A stretch of 64,000 nucleotides of DNA from Taenia hydatigena. Its lineage: Eukaryota > Platyhelminthes > Cestoda > Cyclophyllidea > Taeniidae. The DNA lies in contig JADWOT020000002.1 of NCBI GenBank assembly GCA_036345935.2, forward strand, positions 19,179,238 through 19,243,237, read 5' to 3'. Made by a program: the position numbers and the translations under genes. Position 1 is the stretch's first letter. The number at the start of each line of letters is the position of its first letter. Below are positions 35,241 through 49,200 of this stretch, one piece after another. The notes below the pieces were generated by a model. The model was not told the DNA's origin. It worked only from the letters and a program-made list of their open reading frames with translations, and did not search any database.

Positions 35241-38200
35241 GCCAAACGCATTAGGCAGTGGAACAATCGCCTGTTTTAACGCTGTTCATCAACCACACAC
35301 TATGCTCGGTACATCTCAAAAATGCCAGTGCATTACTGTTGACAGTCTGCATCGCTTCCCATATTCTTACTTTATCACTGCATTAAGTAAGACGTAGCAA
35401 TACGTGCTGGAACGATGGAGAACTTCGTGCATTCTGAAACTACAATGGAATAAAGCTGACAGTGCGGTGGTGCAATAGTCGTCTCAGAGGACCTGTAACT
35501 TCAAACTTCTCAATTGACCGCGTTGCTTTGGCCACCAAAGCAGAGCTCTCCTTAACAAGCCTACCACGATAATTTTCTGGGTTTCATAATTCATCTGATT
35601 TTGTTTATCTAGGAAGCATTTTTACGAGGCACCCAGTCACGTACGCATATTCCGCTCACGCATTGAGATCAACTGCACGTGGACCGAACGACAGAATTTG
35701 CTACCAATAAAACCTCAACAACCCTCTTTGCTATCATTAACTTCGCAAAATGTGACTAAACCAAATCCGCTGGAGAAGAAGTGTGATGCAGGGTGCAGGT
35801 GTCTAAGAAAATAGTAACAAGGTACATGAGACAATAGTAGCATGAGGTATCATCTTTGCCACTTAATCTCAATAAGTAGCAAAGTACATTTGATAGCGCG
35901 AACAATTACATCCATCCTATCCTCCTTAATTTCCTGATACAAATGGTAGCGCTTTACTGCTTCCTTGTGTCACAAATGATTATGCATATACCGCGGAAGG
36001 TAAAGGCTTGATGAGCTGCCGCTCGAAGCATTTGCACCACGGAAGGCATCGTGTTGCTTTTGGTTGTTATGGTTTTGCCATAGGCAGTGCTGGTATGTCT
36101 GGGGTAGTGAATATTTGCGAATTCTCTATTCATCTGCATGGGAATCATGCTCTAAAATGAGGCATCCAAGGGCTATTATGCTTACCAATTCATTTCATTT
36201 ACTGAAACACTGTAATAACCATGACGAGAACATTAAAAAGGCTAGGGTTTTGACGACTTCCTTTAAGCAAAATATTGTATTCTGATCTCCCAAAAAGTAC
36301 TATCGCCTCATTTGTTTGACATTACCGATCAGGTTCTGTGTAATTTGGTCACGTAGTTCTATGGTAATTAAACTAACAATTGGGTAGAGTTCTATTGAAA
36401 TGCTTTACACTGCCCATCGTTCCTATTAAGCTGATACGTAAGATTCTCTTTGACGATAAATTTGCGAAATAAAAACAGCTATTACGCACCGAAAGATTCC
36501 AAAGTTGGCCTAAACTAGGCAGCGGTGCCTGAACACATGACTATGACCGACTCTAAATGACAACTCACATCTCTCCTCCTTCTGCCGAACGCAGCCTTAT
36601 AGTAAGAGAAGTGATCGTGGTCTTATTAAAACGGGTAAGCAAAACCTGAAAGTTCATTATGAACTATCCTGCTGCCGACTTAAGTTAGGAATCTGCATAG
36701 ACGCTCCTCAAGTTCGTCTACAACTTGCAAAAATGAATGCAGAGCATGTGGGAACAAGGAGGATGAGGGCACTGAGGATAATCTAATAACAGGGTAGAGC
36801 GTGGGCCTGGATGGGGCACAGTGAGAGAGCATTGAGTCCGACCGACAATTGGACATGCAACGAATTGAGGCTGCATGATCAGCTGGCGATGATAATTTGC
36901 CTTTATGCCGCAGAACATCTCAACCATACTGGGTGGTCAAACTGCGCGACCACACTGGATGTTTGTCCAACCATGACTCCATATGAGACTAAGCCATGGC
37001 AAGCTCCTTCCATTGCAGTTCCCTAGTGTACTTCTCGTCATTCTGACGCGTTCTGTGGTGACATGAATGAAGCTATGGACGAGGGTCCTATCTTTTTCGC
37101 TGATGACGAGGTGACAACACTGATCCAGGTCAGTATTAGTGATGAAACCAGCATCTATCACGGCCATACACAGACCTTGGGGGGAGTTGGCAAGGTACGA
37201 AGGCTTCTGTCCATACTCCGGCGTCAGAAATGAAGTAAATGGTCACATTTGTCAGGTCCAGACCACTCTTACATGCTCATGTCATAGCTGAACGAGATGA
37301 GGTTTACTAGGGTTGCCACCAGGGTATCATATGCCATGTTGAGCTCTTTGCTATCAAGCCTCATGCCCATTGAGCAAAGGGATGGATTTAACACTGACAC
37401 AAGTTTTGCCTTTCCTGCCACTCATCTAGACGGGGAGAATTTGCGATGTCTCCTCTATCATATCCGTGCTTGTCAAACGCCTCTCACCCAAATCAAATCC
37501 CGTTATGCACACTAACATATTGCGCGCACAAGCCCGGAGTGTAAGACATAAAAAATTAATGACGAAAACAAACTCTCTAATGTATTCTGATAATCTGTCA
37601 ACTAACTTGTAGCTCAATTTAGGAAGTTGCTTCTCTAATGGATCGCTTTTAAAATAAAATGCAAAATAGGAAGGGATAAAGGGCATTTGTTTTAAGATTG
37701 CTATTTACTTTGTCGCAATGCTTCGGCAAGACGTTAAATTGGCGAATGCATTGCTTTAATGTCAGTGAAATAATAAAATAATAGCTTAAAATAACCGCTA
37801 TTCAATTAATTGACAGTCTTGATTAACTCATTTAGAATGTCATTTCGGTATTTAATGTGCGTCGGAATCGAAGCGGATAGGAGCTATTGCCTTAGACAAT
37901 AGAAGGCTTATCGATGTTTTTTCGTCCACTTGCGATTCACCCTCGTCTGTAGCTCACCGTTCTGTTCTTAGAGCTTGCTTCTTGGCGAACCATCAGCTCA
38001 TCTCTGACGCTCTTTAAAACACCCTCTTGCCTACACTATTCGCGCTTGATATGCTGTAGAAAACGAAATGGCAAATTAAAATGTTTAATTTCTTCTTTTC
38101 GAGCAGACCTACATGTTTAAGTGATTACAGCGTTGTTAGTCATTCCACGTGAAGTGGTCTCGTATTGAGGTGCGACTCCTGCGTAAATAGAAATGAGGAA

Positions 38201-40535
38201 TTCGTAGGTGAAGAGTGACGTCTTCGAAATCAATGCATTCGACTGCAACGATTACTGTGTCCAACAAATAAAGTTCTGTGACATAATGAGTGGAGGCCAA
38301 CATTCATTAAGACGCCGTTTTAATACTTTGTCTGTTTGATTGTCGGTTTCGGCCCTAGTCGGGTGGTCTGGCCTCCAACACATGCCAGTGGTTCCTTCCC
38401 TCTGCTTGTTAAATATATGCACTCTGCTCTAATATTAGACTTCTTTTGTGTTCAAGGAGGCCGGGGGACGCTGCAATCATAATGACGTCTTTCAAAGTGC
38501 CCGTTTCACTTCCTACCACCATAAATTTTGCTACTGAGCAAATATTCAGCATCATAATACGCGTCTGATTTTCATCTTGTCGATTGTCTATATTTGTTTC
38601 ATTTTATAAACTGACTAAACAATTGCGTGTCAATTTAACTGCCTCTGCAAAATGATCGCCAGATTAGTGTTTAAAGTAGCCGGAATTTGCAAAAGGACGA
38701 AGGCTGTTACCAGGTTGTGTAGCCTTAATCGAAATCACTCATGCTCAGTTCAGCGAGATGGGTATTCACCGCAGAAACCACCCAGTAAAGGTCATTCATG
38801 AACATCAAATCTGTACTAGAGGATCAAGAGTAGTCTTAGTCGTGTGCTGCAATGGGTATTGGCGATCAACGAAGACTGTCGGACTACCATTGTTTATCAG
38901 TTTCAGGACTGTTCCCGCCTTGCAGAGGCTTGGAGAGCGGGGCGTGGATTGTGTTGATGGTTGGGCGTCTAGTGAGTGTCACCATCCCCGAGTGAAATCG
39001 CAGTGCAGACATGGTCGTAAAGCCTCATCAAATGTCTTGTCTCGACTGGTCATGTAGAAGTGCATCTGGCTGACTGCGGCTTTTCACTATGTTCGCCATC
39101 GTCCTCTCTTTGTCGCCATCTCTTCTCACCCCCATTTCTGCTCCCACCTTCCATTGCAGCACTGTACAATTTCACCTCCAAGCATGAATGTGGCACTTTC
39201 TTCGCAGTCTCGTGTAGATCAAAATTACAAACATACACTAAATAAGATCAAAATCCTCGCTCTCATGCAGACTAGTACGTCAAATTTAAACTCGTTGAGC
39301 TTGAAATTCGCCCCCTTGAGTGGGTCATTACTACAGAATTGCATTCAGTAATGAAGGTTGATATCGGCAACCCAACGTAAACGTTATTTGCCCTTGAAAG
39401 TAGGCTAACTCCATATGTTGGTCCATGTATTTTCAAGGTTCTACCTGTTCAATAATCTCTATTTATCTAACGCCATCTGACTTTGAAATCCGTTCTTAAA
39501 ATGAAAATATTTGTTTTCACCATGGTATCATTTGCCTATATACCGACCTAGATCTGTTTGCAGGTCATAGGGTGACAAAATTTATGCCTAAAATCAACCA
39601 TGGTTGACATCGCAAGTCGTATAATAACATCATTTTACCTTGAAGGCAGTAAACGAAAACCTGATTAATCAGCGACGCAAATTTGTGACGCTCCTCTAAA
39701 ATCTGTTATTCGCAGCTTAATCCAATTGTTATCTTTCTCTTATTGGTGCAGATAAAGGCTGTGAAATCAAAACAACCACAAAATACACTTTGTTTATTTT
39801 TACCATCCGATCCTCCTCTCCACTTCCAGTTATCCCTTTTGATGTGCAGTCTTTAGTAGATGTCACACCTTACTAACCTCAATTGATAGTCTAATTTTCC
39901 ACTTTCCGCAACACGCTGGTGTCAAAACGACTCCCATGTCCCTCTGTACTGAATAGCGGATCTTTCAGCCGCCCTTTTGCATGGCATCAGCATCAGCACT
40001 GCACCACAACAGGGTCGGCTGAAGAGGTACAGATCCCTCTCAAATAACACCACATCAGCGTCAGCCAGTGTGGTGAGTACTGCATCTTCTTTTGGCGCAC
40101 TTTATACCCGAATCAAAACCGCTATTCTCAATTCTCTTTCCTTTGTTGTTGCTTAATAACTTACAGTAGGTCTACTGAATCGGTAAAGAGTTCATACAAG
40201 TATTCGAGGAGACCGGCAAATATTTATGACACCTACTTTTCGCTACCAATCTTGGTCGTACAAAGTGGCTGTATTTTCTAACCTTGGATTAAATTTAATT
40301 GCTTTAATCTTCAGTTTCGGATAGCATAGGTATCGGTGTTCAAGTGGTTCTTTAAGAGGATGTAATAAGCAGGCATCACGGCAATGTAATTGTCCTTCTG
40401 AACACAAACGCAAGCTTATAGTAGTGACTCTGTTTGTAAGGTATAGCACAAATAAACGAAACCAGCATTCGGCTTTGGTTTTCCTGTCTACTAGTCGCCA
40501 TTTCGGTTGCGATTAGCTACAAGTAAAGCGTATCC
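35241..40535. other. No gene recognised
   Basis: This is a long stretch with only short, motif-free open frames on both strands. I see a weak echo of the 53-bp satellite near 39200-39330 and a pyrimidine-rich tract near 39090-39160. Small exons could be hidden here; none was convincing. Confidence 0.4.
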
Positions 40536-41045
40536 ATGCAGGAGGAAAGTGCTGGCTGCCTTGGAAGTGCGGACACGCGGCATGGGTCGTTAGGAATTAA
40601 ACGGTTTATTTTGAACGAATTCGGTTCAAAAGGACACTTTTCATCGCAAATTAAGCAGTGGACCGTAGTGCGTACAAAAATTATAAGTAAAGACAGATGG
40701 ATAGTCCGTTGTCATTCTTTGTCAGTGATGTACATTCGCCTTGACTCCAGAGTGGAATTTTGTCATAAAAAAGAAGGCCTTGGAAACGGTTGGTTTGTGT
40801 GCAGACACGTACGGCTAAATATTGCGAACGAAGAAATGCAAATATCTGCCTTTGATTCAAGAAATTATTCTTATTCGAACATTATGAAAATGTTCCGCAA
40901 GTGGCGTCCTTGCAGATTTCCTTCTGTTTGGCTACTATCCCGTGGTGACACTAAATGCACTGATCTGCAGAAAAGGACCAGGAATAAACAAGTAGGCGAG
41001 AAGGAGATCCACTCCATGTTTCTGGCCCTCGGTCAGAAGAAATGA
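40536..41045 (+). CDS. Orphan 169-codon open frame
   Basis: This is the longest uninterrupted ATG frame in the window (MQEESAGCLGSADTRHGS start, stop at 41043-41045). The translation is basic and hydrophilic towards the end (DLQKRTRNKQVGEKEI), without a signal peptide, membrane span or recognised domain. At this base composition a frame of this length can occasionally arise by chance in 64 kb. There is no convincing splice context. Confidence 0.25.
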   Translation: MQEESAGCLGSADTRHGSLGIKRFILNEFGSKGHFSSQIKQWTVVRTKIISKDRWIVRCHSLSVMYIRLDSRVEFCHKKEGLGNGWFVCRHVRLNIANEEMQISAFDSRNYSYSNIMKMFRKWRPCRFPSVWLLSRGDTKCTDLQKRTRNKQVGEKEIHSMFLALGQKK

Positions 41046-42886
41046 CACCCTTGTTAGTGTGTCCGTATTTGCTTATTCTGTTTAACATGATAAAAATATG
41101 TTCTCTTTTAGCATTAACACGCATCCCATCTTTGGACGGTGCACATGAGACATGTTAGACGAGCCACTTTCCCGATTTCGAACATTCCCGTGTTCGTGAA
41201 TAAATTATCGTAAAAACTCTAGTTGGCAACGTTGCGCATGCTCCTTTCTCCCATTGTCAATTCGACACTGCACCTTCATTCACAACTATACACCTTAACT
41301 CAACTCGTCGACAATGAGCGACGTCTTAATTTCGCGAGTTGGCGTCTCGAGACTGAGTTGTCCGTGCAACAATTCACTGAGCTTCCCGTACACTCTCTTT
41401 GCACGGGTTGGTAACATCGATTGACACTGTCACATGCCTTCACATCTGCAGAAATGGAGGTGCTGAAATGAGATGGTGGAGTAAAATGGTCTTCACCGCG
41501 GATCGCCACCCTAGAAGTGGCTCTGGGGCCTGCATCTCTGCTCAGGTTCCCTTTGGCGAACGAGCATTGGTTTCCCCCATGCTAAGTCCAAAATCTGCAT
41601 AAAACTCAGATTTTTAATCCATTTTCCTCACTTGCAATCCAATGCCATCATTGCCGTGTTAAGTTATGCCTCAGCAATTCTGAGTTATGCTGACGTCTCC
41701 ACAATCGGGCTTCTGATGAGAATTCCTACACTTCTTTACGCATTTATTCTTATGTCAGGTACAGCCCAAGTCTTCCACTCTTGTGCTGAGAGATGAGTTA
41801 ATGCAATGTGCTCCCGTTATTTAATACCAATCGCACATGGGATAAAAGCTTAAGCACCACACACATGTGATACTAATAGTTAGTGTGTCAATGTGGAGTG
41901 GATGCATTAACCACACAAGCGTATTCCTCCCACGCTTTTGTCCAATTTGGGCTTGTCTTGCCATTTCTTGTCACGTGGGTCTGCCAGATTCTGAGCGGGA
42001 GAAGTCATGACTACTCGAGCATCAGCCGTTTATGCTACTCTCACTTTGTTAATTCGTAGGTGTAATACAACCGTCAGATTTTCAATAGCGCCTAATTTCA
42101 TGCATAATTTGTTCACAATTCCTATGTTTTGAATTTATGTTGCTAAGACAATGCCAGTAGAATAACTGTTTTTCAAACACTTTAGCGACATCCGATCGCC
42201 ATCCGTTCATACTCTCTGGTTCCAGCGAATCTTAATGTAAGTGTTGCTAACAAACTGACTTCAACAACAAAATGCAAAATGTAAATGATTTGCAGAGCTT
42301 AAACACTGCTTAATGAGGATGGTGAGTAAACTTCAAAATGACTTCTACATGTCATTTTTCCATTTGACTTCTGGAAGGGAGGAAGGAACCAAAAACTAAG
42401 TCTTACAAACCGTGCAGTTTTTAATAAATTGGGTATTCAGCGATGAAGCAAAATAAGAACAGCGTCATTGTTTGCTTAAACGAGGCCTTTATCATGTTAT
42501 TAAGCAGATGCAGTCTCCGAGTAATCACTCCCACTAGGCTCAATGGAATCAGAAATGTGGTGACCAATGAAAGCTGCACTTACAGAGCATCATAGCACAA
42601 CTGATTTGATGCATTATTCATTGGCAATGCCAAAGGTTCTTACCATCAATTCAAGTGGCTGAGGGGTAAGTATCAGCTCCCAACAAGCGCCGTGTTGTCT
42701 GCAGCCACAGGCCTCTTCGCACCTACACATGCTTAACAGTCATGATGCGGGCTAAGTAAATCCGAAAATGCAGCTTTCTTGGCTTATGGCTGCTAGGTGC
42801 CTGGGTGGTGGTCAAGCGTATCGCTTTGATTTGTGGAGCCTAACACTATTTTCTGCTAATCCAGTTAGCCTTCGGTGATACAGTCA
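41046..42886. other. No gene recognised
   Basis: Both strands were read without finding a supported exon or repeat. Confidence 0.4.
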
Positions 42887-42994
42887 GTCTACTGGTGGGA
42901 CGAAGGGTGATTTGATTAAAAAAGTGTTTTTACTCCTTGGAGGCACCACGTTAGCTGAGCAACTGCTTTCCGAGGAACAAGCGATGAGCATATG
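42887..42994 (+). CDS. Candidate last exon, unknown product
   Basis: After an acceptor-like GTGATACAG, about 35 codons read QSTGGTKGDLIKKVFLLLGG, then TTLAEQLLSEEQAMSI to TGA. The amphipathic, Glu-rich end looks like protein, but the exon is short and has no partner, so chance is not excluded. Confidence 0.2.
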
Positions 42995-45900
42995 ACAAGG
43001 CGTTTCGAACTTGCTTTTGGACAATTATGGGGATTCTCTTCTCCTCTCTGCAAGCGTTCATTGGTATAAGAGGGTTGAGTGCTCTTAGACATCTCTAATG
43101 CATTAGTTAGAACAGTCAGTAGATGGCGTGTTGGCAGGAGTTAGGGTGCGTCACTGTCTGCGTCAGGAGAATGGACCTGTTCCTCCAGAACAACATTTTA
43201 TTGTCCTTCCACCTCCTGCCTAAAATGTGCATTCGAAGGAACTTGACATTGCGTTTTCCCTCTTTTTTTAGCTACCCTTGTGCGTTGCCTTCACCATGTA
43301 GCTGAGTGGTTTTCTTTCTTTCACTTGTGCGTCGAATTCATCATTGTGATCGACTGGCAAGGCACCTATGTAGGATCGCATCCTGTTGTAATGCACGATT
43401 ATCGGTGGAGTACAAATTTGTATGCTGCCAGCAAAGTATTTTATAGGTGAGTGAATCTTCGCTGCACTTTGCTTCTGGGTCTTTGTTTTACGACCAACAA
43501 TGGAGGCATGTGATAACCAGAACAATCTCTCTTCTCCCCAATGCGGTTTGCATGTGGGACTAAACTTCAATTTTAGTGGAATCGCTAAGACGGATTGTTG
43601 ATTGATCACTTTTGCGATAGCAAACAACCACAACAATAGGACCTTAAATAACCCATGCGAGCGCGCATCCGCTAAGCGGAAAAACACTTGCTTAAATAAA
43701 AAACAAGGGAACCTTGGTAAACGTGACGAAGATGAAGTATTAATGGGTGATCGTTGACAGACAGCAGTAGTGTATGCTGTTCAGAGCACGCGAGCTACAA
43801 AATCCTGCACAGTACACAGAATGAAAAGGGAATGGATATAGAGATCTGCCTTTTACTAAAAATTCCATCTAATGTTAATCGTACTGAGCTAAGGCCAATT
43901 ATGCATCTCCAGTACACAGAAAATAAAGCAAATGTAAGAAGATTATGAGGATTCCCTCAGATCCCAATAATTGCATAGCATGGCGAATGGAATACGGGGA
44001 ACGAAAACCTATCCTGAAGGCAGTAAAAACGAGTCGCACGCGCCAACCCTTTCAGCTCTGCCACTAGCGTAGCTATTTTTGTTTCAATATTGACCATCTA
44101 CTGTCAAATGAAGTAAAAACTTCATACAGAGGGGAAAACTTCTCATATATAAAGCATGGATGAGATCACAGGAGAGCATAAACTACTACTTATAGGGCAC
44201 CTTAGAGCCTAGATTAGGTCGCATCTCCTCCCAACCCAACGCTGAGGCGGTTTTCATTGCTATATGTTCCTCCACTCGACGAAAAGATGGATGATCTTTA
44301 TCGAATCCGGTTTAACGCTTCCTCAATGCCAAACTTATTCATCCGTCCACCGAAGATAGCGTGCGGTCGTTTATTCTCACATCGCATTGAACTTAGCGAA
44401 CTTCCATCGGCAGTCAATAAGAAGGAAGTTCAATCAAGAGCCGCCCAATAAGTGGACCTTTGCATTCAACTGCTAGACTATGGTATTTTTGGCCTCAGCA
44501 ACGCTGTGGAGCCAGAAATGAGGGACGCTGAAATACATTATACCTCTGTTAGGTCTCCTGTCAAGCCTTCCAAACGCACATTTTCGTACTTGTGGTTTAA
44601 AGTTTACTCATCTAAATCTTGCTGCTCTCTTAAGTACTTAAGTAATTTTGCCTACTGCCTGCTAACTAGCTGTCTCCGCGTTCTCACATTGTTTTTGATG
44701 GCACGGACATTATTTACTACCATTGAGTGGTCAGTCAAGCCTGTTATCAAAGTCCTGATTGTTCGCACCCCTGACTATGCTGCCTCTGTGGTGTCTGTTG
44801 ATGAGGTTGTCTCTTTGTTGAAATGACTCGTCTGTGTGAAGGAGATGGTTAGCAAAGCTGAAGTCTACGAAGAGATCTTTAATTTTTTGGCGAGTCAGTC
44901 CGGCATTTGCTAGTTTATTAAACTCTGGCGACGCTGACATCACCTGACGAAAACCGTCCTCGGCTTTGCGTATGCGTTACACCAAATGCGCCAACAGGAA
45001 ACACACTTGCACCTGATTGGCTTACGCAAAACCACGCCTTACGACAGTGGTTGGGTTCACGCATTAAATCAGACGCCAGCTATAGGCTAAAGGCCATGAA
45101 AAAGTCCTCGAACCCTCTGCATATTTTTACTACAGCTTGTATCTAGCACAACTGTCAAGAGTGTCCGGATATCATGAGAATTGGCAATCTTGATTTTAAT
45201 CGCGACGCTGATTAGGACAATGAAATTTGCGTTCCAGTGTCGCCTATCCATTTTTAGTGCAGTACCTTTCTAATAGTTTGGCGTGCGTTCGACAGGATTG
45301 GGAGGCTAAAGTCATCCATTTGGGCAGGTCAAGGGTTTTGGTGTGATTGATAGTTCCACAAAGAATTCTGCGACAAATGCGGTTTGGCAACTCAGCTTTA
45401 TGTAGTTGGTGAGGCGCTGAGTTGCAACCTGTAGGGTTCTAGACGTACTTCTCTATTAATTCACCTTGGAGGGCAAGCAAAAAAACACAAGTTAGACATC
45501 CAACTCGTTATATTCGATCGCTATCACAAGTACTCTGGTGCTCCTACCAGCATCGATGAAATGTGCTTCGAATCAAGCTTCACTGAGAAAGACGAAATGT
45601 GTACTAACTGGTATTTACATTTGCCTGACCGTCTGTTTAACTTGTCCAAGTAGGATGGCAATCTGACGTATGGTGGAGATATATGGTTTGATTTACAGGA
45701 TCTCATGCCCCCTCCCTTTGCTCATTAGTCTTACCAACACAGCTGTGTCTCCCTCAGTAATGCACAGGCACAGCCAAATAGAAGAGCTTGGTATGCACAC
45801 TATTAGATGCGAGATTCACTCTTTGCAGGTGGAAACGATAAGATACGCCCATATGGTGAAATCAGAACTGCCAGTCTGTAATGGACAACTCCACGCAGCT

Positions 45901-46230
45901 GAGATCGCCACGATGGTCCTTGATCAACTCAGTGCTTGTGACACTTTTACGATCAAGCATCTACCGCAGGTTTCCTTGAGGCTGCTCGTCGGTCCGCATA
46001 GTGGTCAGTTGGATGCATATTCGACCTCGTTACCTTCCCGATCAGTGCGCGCGTGGTGCACATCAAGTTGGCAAAATAAATATCAAGGGCATATGTGCAA
46101 TGACTATGGCAAAAGGTCAGTCTGAGCTTGCAAGTTAATGTTGCACTTAGGTCATCGATTCGACCTCCATGCACTGGCTTGGCGCTGCAATCACTCTATG
46201 TGGCACTACCGAATGAATTTTCAGTAATTT
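42995..46230. other. No gene recognised
   Basis: Long open frames (44257-44826 + with one stop; 45670-46125 +, 151 codons; 43268-43687 -) have no recognised motif or splice context. The right edge is the sharp start of the second 4.2-kb block. Confidence 0.35.
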
Positions 46231-49200
46231 TGTCAACCGGCAGCGTCTGATCAGCCACGAGATTGATGAGACCTGCTGCCTTGCCACCCAAAAATCTATT
46301 TAACTAAACATGCACTACACCACTGTGTATTTAATATTAAATTGCTCTGTCTGGTTAACCATTTTATAGTAAGCGGTCATAAGCATCTCGCGCTCTTTGT
46401 AAAATCACAATTAGCCAAAGCACGATGGTAGGACAAAATGCTAGCCAAGTCACAGGGAGAGGCTGAGAGTCTGCAGCCATGATTCAAAAGTCATGCCACG
46501 GGGTGATAGTCGAAACCGTTGGAACTGAAATGCGGACATGACTGTGAGTTGGTACAAATAAGCACAAATTAAAAATCCTCCCTTGTTTCAGTGAATATTA
46601 GAGACAGCTTACTTTACTGATTGGATTTAAAGTGTGGCCATGATAAGGAAGGCGTGGAAGCAGATGACGCAACATACGATGGGAATTTTCACCACTTACA
46701 CCTCCGTAGTACATAACTTACATTACTTACGTAGCATAATACCAACAGGCGAATGCGCTAAAATGTCTTTTTACTAGGCTTGCTCCCACAATCATTCTGG
46801 TGGGTGGCAAATACATAATTTCACTCATTGCTAATGACGACTATATAGCGTCCAGTGCTAGTGTACGCAATGGGAAGATTTGATTTCTGGTTTTTGAAGA
46901 ACTATTCTGTTACTTTAAACTACTTTGATTTATGACGCAACAGGCGTAGGGGAAGTCAGATTAAAATGCGTTAGTCATTCAAAGAGGTGCAGCGAAAAAA
47001 TAGGAGCGCTACAGAGAGTGGACCATCAATGAAGCATATAAGCATTGTCAAAACTCTATAATTTGAAGCAGGTGTATGGTGACAACCGTTCGTTACTTCA
47101 TTAAGGAAAGTGGGTAGGAGAATCCTGACTTTATGCTTAGCTATATAATTCTCCCACTGAAAATTACTGCCATTGAGGACAAATTAAAGTAAAGTAGTTA
47201 TCACTTCCCTAATAAAAAGGCAGAATATATAAAAAACAAAAGGTATGCCATTTAGAATTACTTAAAAACTGCTCCATTCTAAAACTCCAGCGTCAAATTA
47301 TGAGAATGAAGTTCTGCACCTTTATCCAGCAATCAATTATGAATGCTCAACTAGAAGCAAGGAAAATTTGCATGCCGCACATCTATTGAAGGCTTGGGAT
47401 TACACGGAAGCGATAATTCGAATGCAAATACCTTTACGGGCAGTACATCAGAAAGTTTACTAACAGCATTTGGGCACGGAGGTTGATAATAAAGGTGTCT
47501 AACACAAAGAACGATGGTTTTTGAATAAGATTTGCCTTCTTAGAAGATTATATATAGAGATAGAATGCTTGGAGGACTCGGAGACTGGTAAAGAGAGATA
47601 GATGAAAGGAAAGAATGCGGAACAAACAAAAAACTTAGCTGGCTAGTCCTTAATGATAGAAGAGTGGTTGTAACAAATTAAGTAATGATACATTTCTTGG
47701 AAAGGTTGACATGGAAACTCTTCTGCATTATTGAAGTAATGTATGCGCTATACAGTGCCCTGCTGTTGGACGTGATTATGAAGTTAGTCAATTGACACGG
47801 CAGAGGATGGGAAGTTTAAATGCCTTTTGAAGTTTGTAACATAGGTTTTGGGTGGATAGAGACTTAATACTGACTACAGATTATTATCTATACGTCCGTA
47901 TAAAGTAAAGACTTACGCAGACGGAAAAATGTAAAGCACTGTCAACAATTGCCCTGACTTATGATGCGCATGCTTGAGTACAGATGTTCCCAGTTATGGG
48001 GAGCGAGATATAAAATACATCAAAAGTGAAGATATAGCTGAATAGCAGAAGTAATGGGGCCTTTAAAACGGATGTTTTGATTAGAGGCGAGGATGATTTG
48101 CAGGGGGTACGCCAAGTAAAAATGAACCCAGTAGCTGTCCTCTAGCTGGCTTCAAGGGATGCCTCATTTTTACTTACTTCTGGCACCTAAAATTGGTTTG
48201 AGGTTTTGATCTTGGCCTTATGTACATTGACGAACATTGTTCCATTGCAAGTCAGTGCGTCTGTCCCACTGTACGTAACAGTATTCGAGTCAGAAGAATT
48301 AGAACTTGCCAGAGGTCTCAGGAAACGAGTGCGCATTCAGGCTGCCATGCATTTTTTAGGATAGATAAAAAATAGCACATTTGGAACAACTAATGGGTTG
48401 CTATGCATATTTAACGTAATTAAGAAAGTCTATTTTCAAGTATAGTGAACCCATGATTACTGACTTCTGTCGTTTCCATTACAGTCAAAAGCTCATCTCA
48501 TAAAAAACAATGAATGGTAATAATTAGTTTAATAGTGGTGAAAATTACGTAGATTCTATGATGTTGGCGCAAAAGGCGCACCCCTATGCCAGTTCCCAAC
48601 CTGAATTCAAAAGGTTCTGCTCTGATAACATGACAAAAGCACTGGACGCTAAAATAATAACCATTCATTATTTGGTAGAGAATTTCTTGAATCACAGAGC
48701 GGTACACACATAGAGGAAGAAGCATTTAAAGTAGAGTTTTCGTATGGCATGCCTGAGTATCCACCAGAAGACGGGAAATACGATAAAATTAAAAATGGCG
48801 ATGCCCCAGATCAAAGTACGCAGTTGTGCCAGAGCACTGCGCACCTTCGATATGACAGGCTTCTTCTCGCTTAGGCGCGGGGATAACCGTAGATCTGTTT
48901 GTCCATCCGTTCGGCCAATGTTGACGTTCTAATATGGGCAATAGATGATCAAAGAGATGGCGTGTCGTTGCCCATTTAGCCAACTACAATCCATTGGAAG
49001 GTATATCATTAAAGAAAAGCTGAAATTACAGCAGGAAATTTTTGGACGCAATCTGATTAATGGTGATGAAAAGACCTTGATTTAATTTAACTGATTTAGT
49101 TCGTAAAAACTTCTTAAGCTGAGCTAATTAATTTTGTAATGTTAAATCTTGTAAACCGCTTGATAAAATATGCAAATCCAGTATAGATGTTGAAGCCTTT

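Noticed and set aside
44257..44826. Near-continuous + frame of about 190 codons with one stop, and a minus frame 44731-44943 resembling retroelement protein
   Set aside because: The minus stretch lacks any reverse-transcriptase catalytic motif, and the plus stretch has no recognised domain. Neither could be defended.
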